Made by a program: the position numbers and the translations under genes. Under the pieces are notes generated by a model. The model ran no database searches. It saw only the letters and a program-made list of their open reading frames with translations, and was not told the DNA's origin. A stretch of 64,000 bases of DNA, taken from NCBI GenBank assembly GCA_036785325.1, contig JAXIVH010000001.1, positions 20,617,883 through 20,681,882 of the forward strand, in the 5' to 3' direction. Positions 44,528 through 55,277 of this stretch are shown here, in pieces; position 1 is the first letter of the stretch; every line of letters begins with the position of its first letter. This DNA is from Urophycis tenuis. Taxonomy: Eukaryota > Chordata > Actinopteri > Gadiformes > Phycidae.

Positions 44528-47500
44528 ACTCTGGGATGAGATGGGATGGCGCCGAGGATGGCTGCCGTGTCTCGAGCTCCTCACAAACTTCTCATTTCTA
44601 GTGTCTTTTTGTTGTACTTTTTCTGTTTATCTTTAACTTTTTTTGCAACATGCGAACCGCCCAAGCGAGCCCTATCATTCAATATGATAGAGAACAACTT
44701 TTATTCATCAGGTCGCTGGTAAACAGCAAAAAACCTCCACGACCAGCAAACAACAACAATGGCGAGACTCCGTGGTTACCTGTTGGCGCTTTACCTGCGG
44801 GGCGCAGGAGACAAAGACGGCGAGGATCCCGGGCCGGGGTCCTAGTCAGGCTGAGGAAACGCGAAAACCGGCCACCTCTACCGAGCTTACTTCTGGCAAA
44901 TGTCCAATCCCTGGATAATAAGCTGGATGAACTCCGAAGTAGGATGGCATTCCAACGGGACATTAAGAACTGTAACGTTATGGTTTTCACGGAGACTTGG
45001 CTTGACCCTTCGATCCAGGACGCCGCCATTGTCCCGCACGGATTCTCCATTCATCGCCAGGACCGGACAATAAACTCAGGGAAGAGTAAGGGAGGGGGTG
45101 TCTGCTTTATGATCAACAACAACTGGTGCTCAGATGTGGAGATAATTTCTTCTGACTGTTCTCCCAGCTTAGAGCACATAATGATCAGATGCCGGCCTTT
45201 TTACCTGCCGAGGGAGTTTACATCTGTTGTTTTAACAGCAGTGTATGTGCCGCCGCACGCTGACAACAACACAGCGCTGGAGGAGCTGTACGGAGTTATC
45301 GACAGGACAGAGACTTCAAGGCCGGAGGCTGCATTTATTTTGGCCGGGGATTTTAACAGCGCCAACATGAAGAAAGTCCTGCCGAAATACTATCAGCACG
45401 TCAGCTGCCCCACGCGCGGTGGAAATACGCTGGACCATGTTTACTCTCCTTTTCGCAACGGATACAAAGCCCTCCCCCGCCCCCCCTTTGGCAAGTCGGA
45501 CCACGTATCTCTTCTCCTGCTCCCCGTTTACCGGCAGAGACTGAAAAGAGACTGACCTGTGACACGGACAGTCCAGCGTTGGACCGAGCAGTCAGACTCT
45601 GCTCTCCAACACTGCTTCAGCACTACGGAGTGGTGTGTGTTTGAGGAGGAGGACATAAACACAAACACAGACGCGGTCATTTGCTACATCAGTAAATGCA
45701 TCGATGACGTCGTGCCGCGGATTACTGTACGAACATTCCCAAATCTAAAGCCCTGGATAAATGGCGAGGTCCGAGCTAAACTTAAAGCTCGGGCTGTCGC
45801 GCACAGCGCCGGTGATTTGGACGAATACAGGAATTCCAGGTATGCGCTCCAGAGAGCTATTAGCAGTGCTAAAAGACAATATAAGAACAAAGTGGAGTCT
45901 GACTACAAGGGCTCCAATGCTAGAAACATGTGGTCTGGACTAAAAACTATAACAGACTACAAAAGATCAGTAGGTGGTGCTGAGGGGGTGTGTGCATCTC
46001 TCCCAGATGAACTGAACACGTTTTATGCACGCTTTGAGAGACCCCCGGCTGTGGAGGTACAGAAGGCTCAGGATCCCTGCCCCTGCCCCCTGGTTTTAAC
46101 CAGTGCAGATGTGTGCAGATCCCTAAAAAGGATCAACACACATAGGGCTCCTGGGCCTGACGGCATCCCTGGTCGTGCTCTCAAGGTGTGTGCAGTTCAG
46201 CTGGCAGAGGTGTTCACAGACATCTTCAATAAATCACTGCTCCAGTCTGTAGTCCCCACATGTTTCAAGGAGTCAACCATCATTCCTGTCCCTAAAAAGA
46301 CTAAATCCTCTGCCTTAATGACTACCGCCCAGTTGCACTCACCCCCATCATCATGAAGTGCTTTGAGTGGTTAGTCAAACAGTTCATCACCTCCTCCCTC
46401 CCCGATTCTCTGGACCCCCTGCAGTTTGCTTACAGGGAGAACAGGTCCACAGCCGATGCCATCACCCTCACCCTCCACACTGCCCTCTCCCACCTGGACC
46501 AGAGGAACACGTATGTGAGAATGCTGTTCATTGATTACAGTTCAGCATTCAACACCATTGTGTCTTCCAAGCTCGTCATCAAGCTCAGGGACCTCGGGCT
46601 TAACAGCGCCCTCTGTGACTGGATCCTGAACTTCCTGACGGGCAGACGCCAGGCAGTGCGGATGGGTAACATCACATCCTCCAGCCAGACCCTCAACACC
46701 GGAGCCCCCCAGGGTTGCGTGCTCAGCCCTCTCCTCTACTCCCTGTTCACACACGACTGCGTGGCCACACACAGCTCCAACACCATCATCAAGTTTGCTG
46801 ACGACACGACCGTCATCGGCCTGATCACCGACGGCAACGAGACGGCGTACAGAGAGGAGGTCAGAGCCCTGACATCTTGGTGCCAGGACAACAACCTCCT
46901 TCTCAACATCAGCAAAACCAAGGAACTGATTGTGGATTACAGGAAGAAACAGAGAGGTGGACACGCCCCCATCACCATCGACGGGACTCCTGTGGAGAGA
47001 GTCAGCAGCTTCAGGTTCTTCGGGGTTCACATCACTGAGGACCTGACATGGACTCATCACACCAACATCATCACTAAGACAGCTCGTCAGCGGCTCTTCT
47101 TCCTCCGCAGGCTGCGGAGGTTCAACATGGACTCCAGGATACTCTAACTTCTACAGGGAGAATACATCGAGAGTATCCTGACCGGCTGCATCACGGCCTG
47201 GTATGGCAGCTGCACCGCCCTCAACCGTAAGACTCTACAGAGGGTGGTGAAAACTGCTCAGCACATCACCAGGACGGAGCTGCCATCCATGGAGGACCTC
47301 TACACCCAGCGGTGTAGGAAGAAAGCTTACAGGATTCTAAAAGACCCCCATCACCCCAGCAACAAACTGTTCTGTCTGCTGCCGTCTGGCAGACGGTACC
47401 GCAGCATCCGGACCAGGACCACCAGACTCAGGGACAGTTTCATCCCACAGGCTGTAAGACTGTTGAACTCCTGAGCTCTGTGAAGGTCAATACATCTGTT

Positions 47501-47954
47501 TATAGGAAAATATTTATTTTTATATTACATTATTCATGCGCACAACCATATTTATTTATTTAGTAACAATAATTCTGTCATTATCTGTTCATTCATTCAC
47601 CATATTTCTACCTCATATAAAAATATAATGAGCGCAAATACCTCCCCATAACTGCTGCTAATCCGAACTGCACATGTATGTATATATTACTTTTGCACCT
47701 TATAATGTTTTAATGTTTTATGTTATTATCATTTTGTACTTTTTTATTGCACTAGCTATACTGTCACCGACATTGTACTTTTTATTTGCACTAGTTTTTT
47801 TTTTGATATTGCATTTTAAACATTGTATTTCTTATTTCTGACACTATTGCACATTGAGTTGTTTGGGGTGCCTGGGATTTAAGATTTTCATTGCTAACAT
47901 GTACGTTGTATCTGTTGAGCATATGACAAATAAAACCTTTGAACCTTTGAACCT
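44528..47954 (+). mobile_element. jockey/L2-type LINE nested in the Rex3-like element
   Basis: Inserted at CTCGAC in the Rex3-like element, with a possible short TCGAC repeat at both ends. It carries endonuclease and reverse-transcriptase coding and ends in AATAAAACC followed by ACCTTTGA repeats. The clade (L2/CR1/jockey superfamily) is judged from the protein style only. Confidence 0.75.
44650..47474 (+). pseudogene. ORF2 of the nested LINE, broken
   Basis: The endonuclease part (44650-45555) has LLANVQSLDNKLDELR, FTETWLDPSI, LAGDFNSANM and GKSDHVSLLL. A TGA at 45553-45555 separates it from the in-frame reverse transcriptase part. That part contains HRAPGPDGIPGRALK, IDYSSAFNTIV, GAPQGCVLSPLLYSLFT and the catalytic FADDTTV (about 46792). 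A frameshift near 46312 and a TAA at 47145-47147 further break the frame. The C-terminus reads FIPQAVRLLNS and ends at 47474. The element cannot move on its own. Confidence 0.85.
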
Positions 47955-48312
47955 TCGACGCGGAGGAGCAGCGGTTCTACTCTGAGCCCCTCCCGGATGA
48001 CCGAGCTTCTCAACCTATCTCTAAGGGAGAGCCCGGACACCCTGCGGAGGAAACTCATTTCGGCCGCATGTATTCGCGATCTCGTTCTTTCAGTCACTAC
48101 CCACAGCTTGTGGCCATAGGTGAGGGTAGGAACGTAGATTGACCGGTAAATCGAGAGCTTCGTCTTTCGGCTCAGCTCCTTCTTCACCACGACGGACCGG
48201 TGCAGAGCCCGCATCACTGCCGATGCCGCACCGATCCGTCGGTCAATCTCCCGCTCCATCCTCCCCTCACTCGTGAACAAGACCCCGAGATACTTGAACT
48301 CCTCCACTTGGG
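47955..48312 (-). pseudogene. middle C-terminal part of the Rex3-like LINE protein
   Basis: Reads VEEFKYLGVLFTSEGRMERE, then RRIGAASAVMRALHRSV, then VPTLTYGHKLWVVTERTRSR on the minus strand. It connects upstream to 49255 and downstream to 44527 once the inserted LINEs are removed. Confidence 0.75.
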
Positions 48313-49254
48313 TTCCTGTCGACATTGTTGAGGAGTACAAGTACCTGGGGGTGTACTCAACAACAAGTTGGACTGGACCAGGAACACAGAGGCCGTCTAT
48401 ACGAAGGGCCAAAGCCGACTATTTTTTCTGAGGAGGCTAAGGTCCTTCAACATCTGCAGGACAATGCTGAGGATGTTCTACGAGTCTGTGTTTGCCAGTG
48501 CGATCTTCTTCGCTGTCACATGTTGGGGCAGTGGGATGAGGGTTGCGGACACGAACAGACTTAATAGACTCATCAAGAGGGCTGGTGATGTAGTGGGTGG
48601 ACACTCTGACTACCGTGGCAGAAAGGAGGATGCTGTCCAGGCTACAGACTATCATGGACAATGCCTCTCACCCTCTCTTTTCCACCCTGGCTCAGCGGAG
48701 GAGTACCTTCAGCAGAAGACTCCTCTCACCTAGATGCACCACAGAGCGTCATAGGAAATCATTCCTGCCTGTGGTCATCAAACTTTACAATTTGTCACTG
48801 TCATCTGCATAATAGGTATCCATTCTTATTACATGACTGTAATTTCATTTCACTGAAATATCAATACATAACTGGTCATTTCACTACATAACTGTCATTT
48901 ACTACATAACTGGTCATCTGGTCATCTCTCTGCACAACTGGTTTTACAAAGATCCGACATGCTACATCCTTGTGTATGCTATTACCTCGTAGCATATGCC
49001 TGGATGTATGTACATTTATGTATATTATCATTTCATTTCATTTCTTTATGTACATTTTTATATATTTTATTACATAGGTTTATATTTGTACATAGATTTA
49101 TATTTTTATTTTTACATAGGTTTATATTTTACATAGGTTTGCTTTATATATTTATATTTTCTTACACTCTACTATACGTAGAGTGTCCTCTTTTTCTGCT
49201 GGAGTATTGTTACGAAGGCAATTTCCCTCAGGGATCAATAAAGTATGTCTGTCT
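48313..49254 (+). mobile_element. second LINE 3' fragment nested in the Rex3-like element
   Basis: Begins within a reverse-transcriptase C-terminal region (VEEYKYLGVYSTTSW) and continues in broken frames to RKSFLPVVIKLYNL. A long 3' region follows and ends in CAGGGATCAATAAAGTATGT and (CTGT)n at 49240-49256. CTTG on both sides may be the target duplication. 5'-truncated. Confidence 0.7.
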
Positions 49255-51320
49255 GTCTGTCTTGAGGCAGGATCTTCTCCCCGACCCGGAGAGTGCACTC
49301 CACCCTTTTCCGGCTGAGAACCATGGCCTCGGATTTGGAGGTGCTGATCCTCATCCCAGCCGCTTCATATTCGGCTGCGAACCGCTCCAGTGAGAGCTGA
49401 AGGTCACGGCCCGATGAAGCCAACAGGACCAGATCATCAGCAAAAAGCAGTGACGCAATCCTGAGGCCACCGAACCGTAACCCCTCAACGCCCTGGCTGC
49501 ACCTAGAAATTCTGTCCATAAAAGTTGTGAACAGAATCGGTGACAAAGGGCAGCCCTGGCGGAGGCCAACTCTCACCGGAAACAGGCTCGACTTACTGCC
49601 GGCAATGCGGACCAAGCTCTGGCACCGGGAGTATAGGGACCCGATGGCCCGTAACAGCCGGCCCGGTACCCCATACTCCCGGAGCACCCCCCACAGGGCT
49701 CCCCGAGGGACAGGGTCGAACGCCTTCTCCTAGTCCACAAAGCACATGTAGACTGGTTGGGCGAACTCCCATGCACCCTCGAGGACCGCGCTAAGGGTAT
49801 AGAGCTGGTCCACAGTTCCACGGCCGGAACGAAAACCACATTGCTCCTCCTGGATCCGAGGTTCGACTATCCTACGGACCCTCCTCTCCAGGACCCCCGA
49901 ATAGACCTTACCGGGGAGGCTGAGGAGTGTGATCCCCCTGTAGTTGGAGCAAACCGTCCGGTCCCCCTTTTTGAAGAGGGGAACCACCACCCCGGTCTGC
50001 CAATCCAGAGGCACTGCCCCCGATGTCCACGCGATTCTGCAGAGTCGTGTCAACCAAGACAGCCCCACAGCATCCAGGGCCTTTAGGAACTCGGGGCGGA
50101 TCTCGTCCACCCCCGGGGCCTTGCCACCGAGGAGCTTTTTAACCACCTTGGCGATCTCAGCCCCGGAGATAGGAGAGTCCCCCTCCAAGTCCCCAGACCC
50201 TGCTTCCTCAGTGGAAGGCGTGTTGGTGGGATTGAGGAGGTCTTCGAAGTATTCCCCCCACCGATACACGACGTCCCGAGTTGAGGTCAGCAGCGCCCCG
50301 TCCCCCCCATACACGGTGTTGACAGAGCACTGCTTCCCCCTCCTGAGACGCCGGATGGTGGTCCAGAACCTCCTCGAAGCCATTCGAAAGTCATTCTCCA
50401 TGGCCTCACCGAACTCCTCCCACACCCGAGTTTTTGCCTCCGCAACCGCCCGAAGCCGCGCTCCGCTTGGCCCGTCGGTACCCATCAGCTGCCTCAGGAG
50501 TCCCACAGGCCAAAAAGGTCTGGCCATCGGAGCCAACTCGCCACCAGGTGGTGATCAGTTGACAGCTCCGCCCCTCTCTTCACCCGAGTGTCCAAGACAT
50601 GCGGCCGCAAGTCCGACGATACAACTACAAAGTCGATCATCGAACTGCGGCCTAGGGTGTCCTGGTGCCAAGTGCACATGTGGACACACTTATGCTTGAA
50701 CATGGTGTTCATTATGGACAATCCATGACGAGCACAGAAGTCCAATAACAAAACACCACTCAGGTTCAGATCAGGGGGGCCGTTCCTCCCAATCACGCCC
50801 CTCCAGGTCTCACTGTCATTGCCCACATGGGCGTTGAAGTCCCCCAGCAGAACAAGGGAGTCCCCAGAAGGAGCGCGTTCCAACACCCCCTCTAAGGACT
50901 CCAGAAAGGGTGGGTATTCTGAACTGCCGTTCGGTGCATAAGCACAAACGACAGTCAGGACCCGTCCCCCCACCCGAAGGCGGAGGGAGGCTACCCTCTC
51001 GTCTACCGGGGTGAACCCCAACGTACAGGCGCCGAGCCGGGGGGAAATAGGCATTCCCACCCCCGCTCGGCGCCTCTCCCCAGGGGCAACTCCAGAGTGG
51101 AAAAGAGTCCAACCCCTCTCAAGGACGCTGGTTCCGGAGCCCAAACTGTGTGTCGAGGTGAGCCCGACTATATCCAGCCGGTACCTCTCAGCCTCGCACA
51201 CCAGCTCAGGCTCCTTCCCCGCCAGAGAGGTGACGTTCCACGTCCCCAGAGCTAGCTTCTGCAGCCGAGGGTCGGACCGTCCAGGTCCCCGCCTCCTGCT
51301 GCCGCCCAGCTTCTGCCTTG
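49255..51320 (-). pseudogene. endonuclease and reverse transcriptase of the Rex3-like LINE
   Basis: The N-terminal endonuclease (about 51270-50530) has LGTWNVTSLAGKEPELV, LLGDFNAHVGNDSETW and LSTDHHLVASWLRW. The reverse transcriptase continues with GGKAPGVDEIRPEFLKAL and FRSGRGTVDQLYTL. A TAG codon at about 49732-49734 replaces a residue in the VD-EKAF motif. Catalytic FADDLVLLA lies near 49430. The frame is also broken near 50530. Confidence 0.8.
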
Positions 51321-51339
51321 GCCAAATCCTCAAGAAAAA

Positions 51340-51515
51340 TTATCCCAGCATATATCCCTTCATATGTTTACTACTGCCACTTTCTCGATATTGCACTACT
51401 CATGTACAATACTGCACCTTAATCGCTCCTTTGCACTTCTGGTCAGAACGCCAACTACATCTCGTTGTCTCTGTACTCTGCATAATGACAATAAAATTCA
51501 ATCTAATCTAATATT
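51340..51515 (+). mobile_element. LINE 3' tail, copy A
   Basis: TTGCAC-rich segment with CTGGTCAGAACGCCAACTAC, then TCGTTGTCTCTGTACTCTGC, AATAAAA and a (TCTAA)n end. Same family as 52060-52235. Confidence 0.65.
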
Positions 51516-52059
51516 GAATAATCCTTTTGCGTTTCACTGTTTACTCTTTTGGGGAACAGAGATGAAAATAGGGCTAATTTCTACGTGCTTGTCGGGTTCT
51601 AATATTTTGTATGAATAATGCCTATGATCACCTGCTCCGATATTCTGATGGGACTCCAGAGCTAGAAGGCAGGAACGTCAAATCAAGTCATGATGCTTTA
51701 TCATTGAGGGATGGCACTTGTTTTGAAATGTGAAATGCTTCCCTTGGCAATATCTTCCAAAGAAATGGCTCAGGTGATCCGGAACACTGTGGAATAATAT
51801 GTTGTCCTGCATGCCATGAGTGGAATACATATGGCCCCCATCCAGCCTAGAAACTCAGCTAGGCCATAAAACCCAATCTAGTGGTTTAGTAGAACTTTAT
51901 ACAACCCACTGACACTCTCTTATCCTGACCCACTCTGGACATTATGCCTTACATTAACGTTGCAACGAATTGCACATGCATGCACAACTGCACTCTTTAA
52001 AACCTCTTTTAAACCTCCATCTGCACTGTTTGTCACGTTGTTAACTACCTATAATTACC

Positions 52060-52235
52060 GTCATTTTAATAACCACTGTCACTTTTCAATTTTGCACCTT
52101 ATTCTGCATTTCTGCATTTCAACCTGCACCTTAATCGCTCATTTTCACTTCTAGTTAGAACGCCAACTGTATTTCGTTGTCCCTGTACTTGTACTCTGCA
52201 CAATGACAATAAAGTTGAATCTAATCTAATCTAAA
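52060..52235 (+). mobile_element. LINE 3' tail, copy B
   Basis: TTAGAACGCCAACTGTATTT, then TCGTTGTCCCTGTACTTG, CAATGACAATAAAG and (AATCT)n. About 80-90 percent similar to copy A by eye. Confidence 0.65.
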
Positions 52236-53439
52236 ACACATTGTAGATTCCTTGACTTAATATCATTTTATATTAGGTCCTGACATATTGCACTGTGCTG
52301 ATTTTTTATTGTCATGTGTGGCAGTAGACACTACAGTACCCATAATGCAATGTACGGTTTACCCAAGTTACCATTAGGTGAAGTGTTGTCGTTCACCTAA
52401 TGGTGTCCCATCTCCATCACACATACCAGGGCCTTAGGCTTGCCTCGACCACATACAATAATATACAATAAGACAGTATCCATGACAACCCAACTGAACC
52501 CGAAAGGGGTTCCCCAACACCCATTGGATAAGTCACATGCTATCAAGAGCCAATCAGAAAAAGCTTCCAATTTAGGCGGAGCTGCAAACGTTGAAAAGTC
52601 CCCAAGTTCACTCATTTTACTCTGTTACTCCGTTGTTTTACCTAATTTATCTTTTGAAGAAGTTTCCTCCGTCTTGTCACTAACAATTTAACGCAAGTAA
52701 AGACCTGCTCGACTTCTCTGCTCGAACGCTCGTTTTCTTTTACATATTTTTGCCAAAACTCGGTTTGGATTAATTCTAAAACTGCTTTGAATTCAACCCT
52801 TCCCATGTAGGCCTACTACACGAGGAGGAAATGCCCCTCTAACTAGGGAGTAGGCCTATGGCTGTTTAAACTGTACTTGAAGAAAGAACGGGTTCTGGTG
52901 CCACACCAAGATGCTTTCCATCCTCAAGAGACTCGTGTTCACAGCCAGTGACCTAAGACACCAATTATTACAATTTCTTTGAGAGTATACCCTGTGCGGG
53001 GACATTGGAACTGCAAACCGTCTGTATATGTCCAATAGTAAAGTAACAAACTCTCGTTTTCCCCCTGGTTACATGTAAACAATGCCATCAGTTCATTCTC
53101 CACTCTTATTACCTGGGGACTTGGATTGTGATCCGGTGTTGCCGACCCTGCAGTCCTCACAACAGAACAAGTTTGGCTAAATCAGAATCACGGGTCGTCC
53201 ACGTGACACAGCGTTCACCACAAACAATATAAGCCTCATTGTGTATTTTATTCGCCACTCAAAAGGTTTATGATCATGCGAAAATGGCAACAAAGGTGTA
53301 TGTATAGCTTCGACTCGAGCATCGGACGCCACTGCATGACGTGTCTGAGCTCTGTTTACATTCAGCTCCAAACTCCAACGACCCCATAAACAGATTTAGT
53401 TAAAGCAGCTTCCAAGTTGTTGTTTTTTCTGTTGCACAG
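52236..53439. other. non-coding stretch right of the LINE cluster
   Basis: No gene recognised. A perfect 13-base inverted repeat ACCATTAGGTGAA lies at 52370-52382 with 52392-52404. A CCAAT box in AGCCAATCAGA at about 52548, followed by GGCGGAGC at 52575, resembles promoter elements, but I cannot tie them to a gene. Confidence 0.45.
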
Positions 53440-53445
53440 TTTATT
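53440..53445 (-). terminator. likely crebbp polyadenylation signal
   Basis: AATAAA on the minus strand, about 1.1 kb past the crebbp stop. The intervening AT-rich sequence is a plausible 3' untranslated region. Confidence 0.4.
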
Positions 53446-54549
53446 TAACAATATGGTATACAAGTAAGAAATGAGTCTTTAACCAGTCTATACAGTGATT
53501 TCATTCTCTCTTCTTTATATTTATAGTATTTTGCTTAATAACTTGCATGATTTACAATAGGAGAAAAAGCGTATCCCCCAATTCAAGTTTTTGTGGGAGA
53601 GGAATGAGGGTTGATAACTTTCAGGTTGTCCACGTTGATCTCAAAACCTGAAACAACTTGGTTGGTTGATAACGAATGGGGACGTCAGACTCAGCTCAGA
53701 GGGCTGCTCTTTCTTCTAGCTCTTTAACAATTTACATTTTAGTGACAAAAATGTATGTTCCCCTCCACGCCCCCGACAATAAAGCGTTCATTTTCACCCG
53801 CACAATGAAAGATGTTCTTTCCAAAGCCAGACATTGTGGATGACGGTGTGTTTTCAGCGTGCCAAACGGAGCATGGAGGGACTTGTTCATGTCCGTGTCG
53901 TCATGTGCGCCTGCATACATGTCCTCAACAAACAAACTGAGTCCATTTCCTACGTCAATATTCCAGAGTGCTTCTCATACAGAGACAAGGGAACTTCTTC
54001 CTTCCTGCAGGCATCGTCTTGTTTCTGTTGTAGAACGGTAGAACACAATGACCAGGAATGAGTTAAGGAGAACCTGGCCCATTACAGAACAAAACATTTT
54101 ACAGTTTGAAACACAAAAACTGGACTTTTTTTTCCCAAAGGTACAAAATAAAAACGTATGAATAACATTAATTGCAGTTTTAGCATTTTTTTTTCTTAAA
54201 AAAAATAAATGAGAAAGGCATGACAGCATACCAAAACAAACCAAAATAGAACAAATATCGAGCACATTTGGTCTCAACCAAAAAAAAAAATATATATTCT
54301 TTGTGATTCAACTGATTTTAAGAACCCCATTTGGAAATCCCTCAACATCTCTTAAAATGCTTCTCATCATCCCCCACCCTTCAATGAATTCTGATAACTG
54401 TTGAAACTTTTTACACGTCAAGTACAAAAAGCGTTCTCAACTTTAGAAACGACAAAACGAAGCCCTCAGACGAGACACAGGGTCCAGAGAGGAGGAATTG
54501 TCCCCCTGTGCGCAGGACAGTGGAGCAAATGACACACAGCTCTGCGCTG

Positions 54550-55236
54550 CTACAAGCCCTCCACAAACTTCTCCAAAGTGTCCCCGGTGGCGTCTCCCGC
54601 CAGCCCCAAGTCACTGCCGAGGCCCCCTCTGCCGGGGGTGTGGAGCTGTGGCAGCATGGCGCTCTGCTCCAGCGGCCCCATGTGTCCCTGCTCCAGGGGC
54701 CCAGACAGGGGCCCTGACAACGGCCCTGACAACGGCCCTCCCAGGCCCGGGTGGGGGGACCCGGCGTGCTGGGGGGAGGGCTGGGGCTGAATCTGGACCT
54801 GCGGCAAGGGGCTGGAATGTGGCGGCGGTGGCTGTTGCGAGGGGGGACACGGGGACTGTGCCGGCGCCGGGGAGCGGACCTGGTTACCCAGGGCGTTGGC
54901 CAGGGAGGGCTGCCCAGGCAGGTGGGCTGCACCCTGGGGCTGCAGGTGCGTTTGGGGGCTCATGGCGCTTTGCTGCTTGAGGACGGCTTGTTGCTGCTGG
55001 GGTAGCTGCTGCTGCTGGAGCATGCGCTGATGGAGCAGGTTCTGGGAGGAGTCCATGCCGATGCCAGACTGGCCCATCTGAGCCATTGGAGGGAGCTGGC
55101 CCATGGGCCCAGCGGCTGCCCCGGAACATGCCTGCATGGCTAGTTGCTGCTGCTGGAGGCGAAGCTGGGAGTAGGTGGCACCAGTGCCCTGGGCCTGCGG
55201 GGGGAACTGGCCTGGATGGCCTTGAGGCAGAACTCC

Positions 55237-55277
<41 letters not shown>

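Larger units (their letters stand above)
44245..51320 (-). mobile_element. near full-length RTE/Rex3-like LINE, split by two other LINEs
   Basis: Three minus-strand parts belong together: 49255-51320 (endonuclease and reverse transcriptase), 47955-48312 (middle C-terminal part) and 44245-44527 (C-terminal end with a GGAT/GATG tail). Removing the two plus-strand insertions restores a sequence collinear with the copy at 25541-26099. The tail is at the left, so the element was inserted in minus orientation. Confidence 0.8.
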
